From contig UQUG01000061.1 of NCBI GenBank assembly GCA_900544205.1, positions 1-11,154 on the forward strand: 11,154 bases of DNA. The letters are read 5' to 3'. The position numbers and the translations under genes were made by a program. Shown piece by piece: positions 5,453 through 11,154 of the stretch. Source of the DNA: an uncultured Collinsella sp. GTDB taxonomy: Bacteria; Actinomycetota; Coriobacteriia; Coriobacteriales; Coriobacteriaceae. The notes under the pieces were generated by a model, which did not search any database, was not told the DNA's origin, and was given only the letters and a program-made list of their open reading frames with translations. Within the stretch, counting starts at the first letter, position 1. Each line of letters begins with the position of its first letter.

Positions 5453-6901
5453 ATGAGCGAGTACGATTCCCAGCGTCCCCAGGATGCGGGCAACGCCGGC
5501 GAGACCCAGCAGCAGCCGCGCGTGCAGGTGGAGTCGACGCCTGCCGGTAGCAACATTCCCTACGTGCAGGCTTACGACACGCAGACCGGAAAGCCGCTGG
5601 GCAGCCAGCAGGTTGTAAACAAGCACACAGTGGTCAAAACCAAGACCAAAAAGTTGCCGATCTTTATTACGGCACTCGCCGGCTGTGCCTGCGGCGCCCT
5701 GCTGGTCATTGCGCTCATTATGAGCGGCACGCTCGATATCGGTGGCGGAAAGAATGCCGTGACGGCGGGTGCTTCGGGTTCGTCGACGCAAAAGATCACC
5801 ATTGACTCAGAGGACACCACGCTGGCCGAGGCCGTTTCTGCCAAGGCATTGCCCTCCGTGGTTTCCATTACCGCCACTTCGGGCGGCAGCCAGAATGGCT
5901 CGCTTTCGCAGTCTGCCGACGAGTCGGATAGTTCGGGCAGCGTCGGTTCGGGCGTGGTGCTCGATACCGAGGGCCACATCCTCACCAACAACCACGTGGT
6001 CGATGGTTACGACCAGTACGTGGTGACCATGGACGACGGCACCACCTACGAGGCCGAGTTCGTGGGCAACGACGCCTCGAGCGACCTGGCCGTCATCAAG
6101 CTCAAGGATGCCGATGCCTCCAAGCTCACGCCGATTGAGATCGGTGATTCCTCCAAGCTCAACGTGGGCGAGTGGGTCATGGCGATCGGCTCGCCGTTCG
6201 GCAACGAGCAGTCTGTCTCCACGGGCATTGTGTCGGCGCTGTATCGCTCCACGGCCATGAGCTCTACCAGCGGTAACACTATCTACGCCAACATGATCCA
6301 GACCGATGCCGCCATCAACCCGGGCAATTCCGGTGGCGCGCTCGTCAACGACAACGGTGAGCTGGTGGGCATCAACTCGCTCATCGAGAGCTACTCGGGC
6401 TCCAGCTCGGGTGTTGGCTTTGCCATTCCGGTCAATTACGCCAAGAACATTGCCGACCAGATCATCGACGGCAAGACGCCGGTGCATCCGTACATGGGAG
6501 CTACGCTTTCGAGCGTCAATGCGCTTAACGCCCGCACCAACAAGCTGAGCACCGATAGCGGCGCGTATGTGGCGAGCGTCGTTGAGGATGGTCCTGCCGC
6601 CAAGGCCGGCATTCAGGAGGGCGATGTCATTACCAAGCTGGGCGACGACGAGATTACGAGCGCCGATGGCCTGATCATCGCGCTGCGCAGCCACGAGGTG
6701 GGCGAGAAGGTCGAGATCACGCTCATGCGCGGCAAGGAAGAGAAGAAGGTCACCGTCGAGCTGGGCTCCGATGAGGAGCTGCAGAACCAGCAGCAGGACG
6801 ACAGTTCGACCGACACCGGCAACGGCGGTATTACCGACGAGCAGCTGCGCCAGTACCTGGAGGAGCTGCTGGGCCAGCAGGGCCAGGGTCAGGGCTACTA
6901 A
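5453..6901 (+). CDS. htrA: HtrA/DegP-type membrane-anchored serine protease with PDZ domain
   Basis: This 482-residue protein is a quality-control protease acting at the outer face of the membrane. Residues 1-67 are a polar, Gln-rich cytoplasmic tail. Residues about 68-90 form one transmembrane segment (LPIFITALAGCACGALLVIA). A linker follows, then the trypsin-like domain (about 122-340) with the triad H181 (TNNHVV), D211 (SSDLAV) and S293 (GNSGG). One PDZ domain occupies about 345-436, including GPAAKAGIQEGDVI. The C-terminus is a Gln/Gly-rich low-complexity tail. The single TM anchor and single PDZ match Gram-positive HtrA proteins. ATG 5453 has AAAGGA 8 nt upstream; an in-frame TTG at 5414 lies inside the leader hairpin and is rejected. 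A strong terminator closes the gene, so it is probably monocistronic. Confidence 0.93.
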   Translation: MSEYDSQRPQDAGNAGETQQQPRVQVESTPAGSNIPYVQAYDTQTGKPLGSQQVVNKHTVVKTKTKKLPIFITALAGCACGALLVIALIMSGTLDIGGGKNAVTAGASGSSTQKITIDSEDTTLAEAVSAKALPSVVSITATSGGSQNGSLSQSADESDSSGSVGSGVVLDTEGHILTNNHVVDGYDQYVVTMDDGTTYEAEFVGNDASSDLAVIKLKDADASKLTPIEIGDSSKLNVGEWVMAIGSPFGNEQSVSTGIVSALYRSTAMSSTSGNTIYANMIQTDAAINPGNSGGALVNDNGELVGINSLIESYSGSSSGVGFAIPVNYAKNIADQIIDGKTPVHPYMGATLSSVNALNARTNKLSTDSGAYVASVVEDGPAAKAGIQEGDVITKLGDDEITSADGLIIALRSHEVGEKVEITLMRGKEEKKVTVELGSDEELQNQQQDDSSTDTGNGGITDEQLRQYLEELLGQQGQGQGY

Positions 6902-6927
6902 CGAGCCATTTCGCACATGCCGAAGCC

Positions 6928-6968
6928 AGAGGGGCTGTCCCATCAACGCGGGACAGCCCCTCTTTTCT
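6928..6968 (+). terminator. Strong intrinsic terminator of htrA
   Basis: A perfect 14 bp stem, AGAGGGGCTGTCCC (6928-6941) with its complement at 6950-6963, has an 8 nt loop and runs into TTTCTT. It begins 26 bp after the htrA stop. Confidence 0.9.
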
Positions 6969-6971
6969 TAT

Positions 6972-7002
6972 TGATCCGTTGGGGACGGAGGAAAACGGAT
7001 CA
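6972..7002. repeat. REP-like palindromic hairpin
   Basis: TGATCCGTT (6972-6980) and AACGGATCA (6994-7002) are perfectly complementary 9 bp arms around a 13 nt loop GGGGACGGAGGAA. There is no T-tract, and the htrA terminator is already complete just before it. Small palindromes with GGGGAC-containing loops are, from memory, common in Coriobacteriia intergenic regions, so this is probably one copy of a dispersed repeat. Confidence 0.55.
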
Positions 7003-7032
7003 CTTGTGGCTGGCAAGAGGCCTGGTTCGTAA

Positions 7033-7245
7033 TGGTCTGGACAGTTAGTTCAGATACGTATAAATCTGGGGCAGCTTGGGATGCGTTTTGAGCAATTTTT
7101 GATTGGGATGGGGTTTGAATGGGTGTTTGGGAGGGCGAGCGGGACGTTTACATGGTCTCAGGGAGCCCAAATTAGTTGAAACAGGGGTGTTCGTGTCTAA
7201 TCCAGCTCTAGGATTTATACGTATCTGAACTAACTGTCCACCCCA
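7033..7245. mobile_element. MITE-like element with perfect 29 bp terminal inverted repeats
   Basis: The 29 bases at 7038-7066 (starting TGGACAGTTAGTTCAGATAC) are the exact reverse complement of 7212-7240. Allowing two mismatches, the repeat extends outward to 7033 and 7245. The 145 bp interior has no ORF and is strand-asymmetric, rich in G and T on the plus strand. It fits a non-autonomous element moved by a transposase encoded elsewhere. I find no clear target-site duplication. It fills most of the gap between the htrA terminator and ligA, where the remaining sequence (7246-7348) has only a tentative extended -10 (TGG then TACTCT, 7305-7313). Confidence 0.65.
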
Positions 7246-7348
7246 GTCTGGCGGCTGCCGATTCGGTGCGGTTTGAGACCGCTATTCGGCCCCATTGCGA
7301 CCGGTGGTACTCTTGTATCCGTTTGAAATCGAGCGAAGGAGTGCCGCT

Positions 7349-9577
7349 ATGGAGCAATCGAGCCTGTTTGGTGACGGCGTGGACATCGATACCGAAACAC
7401 CCGCGACCGCGGAAGCCACCGCACCGGACGATGCCCGTGCCCAGGCGGCAGCGCGTGCGGCCGAGCTGCGCCACGAGCTCGATTACCACGCCTATCGCTA
7501 CTACATGCTCGATGCGCCCGAGATCACGGACGCCGCCTTTGACAAAATGCTCGTTGAGCTGCAGGAAATTGAGGCGACCTACCCCGATCTGGTAACGCCC
7601 GACAGCTACACCCAACGCGTGGGCGGCTACGTGAGCGAGCAGTTTATGCCGGTCACGCACATGGCGCGCATGTATTCCATGGACGATGCCATGGATCTGG
7701 ACGAGCTCGACGCGTGGCTCCAGCGCACCGAGGATGCGCTCGGTGCCGGCAGCGTTACCTATACCTGCGAGCTAAAGATTGACGGCCTGGGCGTGGCCCT
7801 TACCTACCAAAACGGCACCTTCGTACGTGCGGCCACACGTGGCGATGGCACCACGGGCGAGGATGTGTCGCTCAACGTGCGCACCATCAAGGATGTGCCC
7901 ATGCACCTGTCCGAGCCGGCGCTTGTCCACATGGGCGCCGACCGCGAGCGCACCATTGAGGTGCGCGGCGAGGTCTACATGCCTAAGGGCAGCTTTGTGC
8001 GCCTGAACGACGAGGCCGATGCCGAGGGCCGCGACCCCTTCGCCAACCCGCGCAACGCCGCCGCCGGTAGCCTGCGCCAAAAGGATCCCAAGGTCACGGC
8101 GCGCCGCGACCTGGCCACCTTTATCTATGCCATCGCCGATACCGACCCGCTGCACGTCCACAGCCAGCGCGAGTTCCTCGATTGGCTGCGCAGTGCCGGC
8201 TTTAGCGTCAACCCCAACGTGGCACGTTGCGCCACGCCGGCCGAGGTCCACGAGTTCTGCGCCCAGGCGCTCGAGCACCGCGGTGACCTCGATTACGACA
8301 TCGACGGCGTGGTCGTAAAGGTCGATAGCTTTCAGCAGCAGCTCGACCTGGGCTTTACCGCCCGCGCGCCGCGCTGGGCCATTGCCTTTAAGTTCCCGCC
8401 CGAGGAAAAGCAGACCGTCCTGCGCGAAATTCGCATCCAGGTGGGCCGCACCGGTGTGCTCACGCCGGTCGCCGAGTTCGACCCGGTGACGGTCGCCGGC
8501 TCCACCATCGCGCGCGCCACGCTACACAACATCGACGAGATCCGTCGCAAAAACGTGCGCGAGGGCGACACCATCATCGTGCATAAGGCAGGCGACGTAA
8601 TCCCCGAGGTTGTGGGCCCGGTGCTCGACAAGCGCCCGGCCGATTCGGTCGACTGGCACATGCCCGAGGTCTGCCCCGTGTGCGGCAGCCCCGTGGTTCA
8701 CGAGGATGGCGAAGTCGCTTACCGTTGCGTTTCTATCGACTGTCCCGCGCAGCTCAAGGAGCGCTTGCTCCACTGGGTGAGCCGCGGCTGCATGGACGTC
8801 GACGGCCTGGGCGACGAGATCGTCGACAAGATGATCGCCGCCGGCCTTATCCACGATGTCGCGGACTTCTACCAGCTCACGGTCGACGACATCGCCGGAC
8901 TGGACACGGGGCGCACCTATGCCAGCCCCAACAGCAAAAAGGGCGTCAAGAAGGGTGACCCCATTCCGGTAGGCCTCAAGACGGCCGAGAAAATCATCGC
9001 CGAGCTCAACAAGTCCAAGAGCCAGCCGCTCGGTCGCGTGCTGTTTGCCCTGGGTATCCGCCACGTGGGCAAGAGCGTGGGTGAGGTCATCGCCGAGCGA
9101 TTCCTGTCGATTGACAAGCTCGTCTTGGCGAGTGAAGAGGATATCGCCGAGTGCGAGGGCATCGGTCCTAAGATTGCGGCGAGCGTCAAGCAGTTCCTGG
9201 CCGTGCCCGAGAACCTTGCCGTGCTGGAGCGCCTGCGCCAGGCGGGCCTGTCGCTCGAGGTCGATTTGAGCGCCGCGCACGCGCAAGCCGCAGCCGACGC
9301 TGGCGTGGCAGGCGAGCTCGCCGACGCACAGCCACTTGCGGGCCTGACCTTCGTGCTCACCGGCACGCTCGTCAACCGCACGCGCGACGAGGCGGGCGCG
9401 GCGCTCAAGGTACTCGGCGCCAAGGTTTCGGGCAGCGTGTCGAAGAAGACGAGCTATCTGGTCGCTGGCCCCAAGGCGGGCTCCAAGCTCACCAAGGCCG
9501 AGCAGCTGGGTGTACCCGTGCTGGACGAGGATGCGCTCGAGCAGATCCTGGCGACTGGTCAGGTGCCCCAGGCTTAA
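7349..9577 (+). CDS. ligA: NAD-dependent DNA ligase
   Basis: This 742-residue LigA seals nicks with NAD as adenylate donor during replication and repair. A variable N-terminus (1-36) precedes the NAD-binding domain Ia (about 37-90, YHAYRYYMLDAPEITD). The adenylation domain holds K143 in the KIDG motif and RGDGTTGEDV. Then come the OB fold (about 350-430), four zinc ligands C442, C445, C460 and C465, helix-hairpin-helix repeats (about 475-620) and a BRCT domain (about 662-740). It is roughly 70 residues longer than E. coli LigA, owing to the N-terminal extension, a loop before the BRCT domain and an insertion around 521-541 in the HhH region. ATG 7349 has GAAGGAG 7 nt upstream; an in-frame start at 7295 lacks a ribosome site. 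It appears monocistronic and is essential in most bacteria. Confidence 0.96.
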   Translation: MEQSSLFGDGVDIDTETPATAEATAPDDARAQAAARAAELRHELDYHAYRYYMLDAPEITDAAFDKMLVELQEIEATYPDLVTPDSYTQRVGGYVSEQFMPVTHMARMYSMDDAMDLDELDAWLQRTEDALGAGSVTYTCELKIDGLGVALTYQNGTFVRAATRGDGTTGEDVSLNVRTIKDVPMHLSEPALVHMGADRERTIEVRGEVYMPKGSFVRLNDEADAEGRDPFANPRNAAAGSLRQKDPKVTARRDLATFIYAIADTDPLHVHSQREFLDWLRSAGFSVNPNVARCATPAEVHEFCAQALEHRGDLDYDIDGVVVKVDSFQQQLDLGFTARAPRWAIAFKFPPEEKQTVLREIRIQVGRTGVLTPVAEFDPVTVAGSTIARATLHNIDEIRRKNVREGDTIIVHKAGDVIPEVVGPVLDKRPADSVDWHMPEVCPVCGSPVVHEDGEVAYRCVSIDCPAQLKERLLHWVSRGCMDVDGLGDEIVDKMIAAGLIHDVADFYQLTVDDIAGLDTGRTYASPNSKKGVKKGDPIPVGLKTAEKIIAELNKSKSQPLGRVLFALGIRHVGKSVGEVIAERFLSIDKLVLASEEDIAECEGIGPKIAASVKQFLAVPENLAVLERLRQAGLSLEVDLSAAHAQAAADAGVAGELADAQPLAGLTFVLTGTLVNRTRDEAGAALKVLGAKVSGSVSKKTSYLVAGPKAGSKLTKAEQLGVPVLDEDALEQILATGQVPQA

Positions 9578-9596
9578 GGCATCAATAGTCAAATTG

Positions 9597-9636
9597 AAGA
9601 ACCGCCCGGAAGCACGATGCTTTCCGGGCGGTTCTT
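9597..9636. terminator. Bidirectional terminator between ligA and the MATE gene
   Basis: AAGAACCGCCCGGAA (9597-9611) is fully complementary to 9622-9636, and GCA/TGC extends the stem towards a CGA loop. T-rich runs occur on both exits: TTCTT then ACTTT on the plus strand, and TTCTTCAATTT on the minus strand. It serves convergent genes. Confidence 0.9.
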
Positions 9637-9730
9637 ACTTTGCCGGGGCAACCGGCACCGTGATCTGCGTCACATAGGTCGCGGGATCGTCGCTGATGAT
9701 GTCGTCGATGAGGGCGATTTCGCGTCGCCC
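9635..9730 (-). pseudogene. C-terminal remnant of a MerR/GyrI-like regulator
   Basis: Directly after the MATE stop codon, in a different frame, the minus strand encodes 31 residues ending at TAA (9637-9635). Key stretches are GRREIALIDD, then DDPATYVTQITVPV. This resembles the last strands of the GyrI-like effector-binding domain of BmrR/BltR-type MerR regulators, where the pattern REI.L.D....DP..YVTEI..PV is typical. Upstream in the same frame a TGA at 9751-9749 and the MATE gene close the frame, and no start codon is available. It is therefore a 3' fragment of a lost gene. This call comes from remembered family patterns, and 31 residues is short. Confidence 0.55.
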
Positions 9731-9732
9731 CG

Positions 9733-11079
9733 CTACGCCACCAACTTGTCAAAAGCTCCGCGGCGGTTGAGCACGGTAAACGCGACAACACAGATGACTG
9801 CCGACAAAATCGATCCGCACGGCGAAGCGATGCCCATGGGAAACAGCGTGTCGGAATAGGCGTTCGACAGCAGCCACGCGCCCGGCACGCGAATGAGCGC
9901 CACGGCCAGCACGTTGTGCGCAAAGCCGATGTAGCTCTTGCCGTATGCAGCGAAAAAGCCGCTAAAGCAAATGTGGATGCCGGCAAAAATCGCGTCGAAA
10001 ATGTAGCTGCGCATATAGCCGGTGCCGGCGGCGACCACCGCGGCGTCCTTGGCAAAAAAGCCGATAAACGCCGGCGCCACCAGCCACATCAGCGCCGTGA
10101 TCAGGCAGCCATACACTACCGAGATTGTCATGGCATCTTTGAGCACCTGACGTGCACGATCGCCCTTGCCCGCGCCGGCGTTTTGCGCCGTGAGCGCGCT
10201 GACGGTGGCACCCATGGAACTCGGCACAATGAACAAAAAGCTGATCATCTTCTCGACCAGGCCTACGGCAGCGGCATCGACCAGGCCGCGATGGTTGGCG
10301 ATGACGGTGATAAACATAAACGCCACCTGGATGCAGCCGTCCTGTACAGCCACAGGCACGCCGATCTTAAGAATGCTGCCGAGCACCTCGGGCTGGGGGC
10401 GCAGGTCGCTGCGCTTAACGTGGATGTTCGTGCGGCGGCTCTTGAGCCACACGAGCGCGAGGGCAACGCTGGCCGTCTGGGCGGTCACTGTGCCGAGCGC
10501 CGCGCCCACGGGGCCGAGCCCCATGTGGCCGATAAATAGAAAGTCGAGCGCGATGTTGATGATGCATGCCACGCCAATCACGTACATAGGCGAGCGCGAA
10601 TCGCCCAGCCCGCGAAAGATGGCCGAGAGAATGTTGTATGCGGCGATAAACGGAATGCCGACAAAGCAGATACGCAGGTAGGCGGCGGTGCCTTCGACCG
10701 CCTCGGGCGGCGTGCCAATGAGCGCCACAACCTGCGGGCAAAGTGCAAACAAGATGACGGCCAGTACTACCGAGACGCCCATAAACAGCGTGATGGTATT
10801 GCCGATGGCGGTCTCGGCGCGGTCGAAGCGGCGCGAGCCCACGGCGTGGCCGACGATGACCGTCGTTCCCATGGCCAGGCCCACAAGCGTCACGGTAATG
10901 ATATAGAGCGTCTGCGCGCCATTGCCCACGGCGGTGATGCCGGCGGCGCCGCTAAACTGCCCCATCATGTACAGGTCGGCCATGCCGTAGAGCATCTGCA
11001 AAAAGTACGAGAGCATATAAGGCAGGGCAAAGACAGCGATGGTCTTGAGGACATTGCCGCGAGTGAGGTCGTGTTCCAT
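9733..11079 (-). CDS. MATE-family multidrug/cation antiporter
   Basis: This 448-residue integral membrane protein has about 12 hydrophobic segments in two similar halves, the usual MATE length and fold. The first helix region (LPYMLSYFLQMLYGMADLYMMG) and FRGLGDSRSPMY with the following INIALDFLFI segment are family hallmarks. It belongs to the NorM/MepA/DinF superfamily and would export drugs or other organic cations in exchange for Na+ or H+. The start at 11079 is followed by EHDLTRGNVLK, a normal MATE N-terminus; the ribosome site is weak (AGAAAG). Upstream is a MerR-type promoter, and downstream is a MerR-like fragment, so drug-inducible expression is likely by design. Substrate cannot be inferred. 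Confidence 0.93.
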   Translation of the reverse strand: MEHDLTRGNVLKTIAVFALPYMLSYFLQMLYGMADLYMMGQFSGAAGITAVGNGAQTLYIITVTLVGLAMGTTVIVGHAVGSRRFDRAETAIGNTITLFMGVSVVLAVILFALCPQVVALIGTPPEAVEGTAAYLRICFVGIPFIAAYNILSAIFRGLGDSRSPMYVIGVACIINIALDFLFIGHMGLGPVGAALGTVTAQTASVALALVWLKSRRTNIHVKRSDLRPQPEVLGSILKIGVPVAVQDGCIQVAFMFITVIANHRGLVDAAAVGLVEKMISFLFIVPSSMGATVSALTAQNAGAGKGDRARQVLKDAMTISVVYGCLITALMWLVAPAFIGFFAKDAAVVAAGTGYMRSYIFDAIFAGIHICFSGFFAAYGKSYIGFAHNVLAVALIRVPGAWLLSNAYSDTLFPMGIASPCGSILSAVICVVAFTVLNRRGAFDKLVA

Positions 11080-11119
11080 GGGCGGGGCTTTCTGGCTTGG
11101 TTCGTTTAGCTACCAGTGT

Positions 11120-11150
11120 AGTGAAAACCCTACAACGATTGTAGAGTCAA
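11120..11150 (-). promoter_or_regulatory. MerR-type promoter/operator for the MATE gene
   Basis: On the minus strand TTGACT (11150-11145) is a good -35. It is followed by a 19 bp spacer and a weak -10, TTCACT (11125-11120). A dyad ACTCTACAA-TCG-TTGTAGGGT, with 8 of 9 pairs matching, overlaps the -35 and fills most of the spacer. An overlong 19 bp spacer with a central dyad is the hallmark of promoters activated by MerR-family proteins through DNA distortion. The 5' leader would be about 30-35 nt. A second, looser CTAC-n4-GTAG dyad lies at 11109-11120. Confidence 0.65.
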
Positions 11151-11154
11151 GGTT

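Noticed and set aside
5807..6946. Long minus-strand open frame opposite htrA
   Set aside because: It runs antisense to the catalytic and PDZ domains and crosses the terminator stem; its composition is that of a GC-rich shadow frame.
7033..7251. GTCTGG at 7035-7040 and 7246-7251 as a target-site duplication of the MITE-like element
   Set aside because: The left copy overlaps the inverted repeat itself while the right copy lies outside it, so the two are not in equivalent positions.
8522..9592. Long minus-strand open frame opposite ligA
   Set aside because: It is antisense to the zinc, HhH and BRCT domains of LigA and has no ribosome site or recognisable domain.
9582..10055. Minus-strand open frame spanning the end of the MATE gene and the terminator
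   Set aside because: It overlaps the MATE gene out of frame, with Arg/Ser-rich shadow composition; the frame that resembles a real protein in the spacer is the other one (9635-9730).
1..11154. CRISPR array, tRNA, rRNA or riboswitch
   Set aside because: No regularly spaced direct repeats, no cloverleaf with CCA-end features and no recognisable aptamer core were found on reading either strand.

Overview
The window looks like chromosomal DNA from a high-GC Gram-positive anaerobe of the Coriobacteriia, most probably a Collinsella-like species. This rests on strong G/C bias at third codon positions, AGGAGG-type ribosome binding sites, a GlnR-like OmpR regulator of actinobacterial type, and short intergenic palindromes carrying GGGGAC loops, which I associate from memory with this group. 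The genus is an inference. I see no rRNA, tRNA, CRISPR array, phage gene or intact transposase.

Layout from left to right. A 160 bp nested inverted-repeat element (29-188) precedes two tandem stand-alone regulators: a GntR/FCD repressor (323-1015) and a LacI-family regulator (1142-2164). A compact toxin-antitoxin module follows (2207-3059). Its antitoxin fuses a RelB/DinJ-type ribbon-helix-helix domain to an MntA-type nucleotidyltransferase, and it overlaps a HEPN (HepT-like) toxin gene. Next is a nitrogen-type pair: a type I glutamine synthetase homologue (3194-4531) that has lost three of its six expected metal ligands, then a GlnR-like atypical response regulator (4582-5244). A GlnR-box-like sequence lies upstream of the synthetase. 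After a hairpin-rich gap come a membrane-anchored HtrA serine protease (5453-6901) with a strong terminator, a repeat-rich gap with a REP-like hairpin and a 203-213 bp MITE-like element with a perfect 29 bp inverted repeat, and NAD-dependent DNA ligase LigA (7349-9577).

The right end holds a MATE efflux gene on the minus strand (9733-11079), convergent with ligA and separated from it by a bidirectional terminator. Its upstream region has a MerR-type promoter (-35, 19 bp spacer with a dyad, weak -10). Directly behind its stop codon lies a stretch of about 31 codons that reads like the C-terminal end of a MerR/GyrI-like drug-binding regulator. Together these suggest an efflux gene that once travelled with its own MerR regulator, most of which has been deleted.

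The best candidates for something undescribed are the RelB-MNT/HEPN fusion module, the apparently metal-ligand-poor synthetase paired with a GlnR-like regulator, and the MATE locus with a MerR-type operator and a regulator remnant. All functions are predictions from sequence reading alone; no database search was possible.
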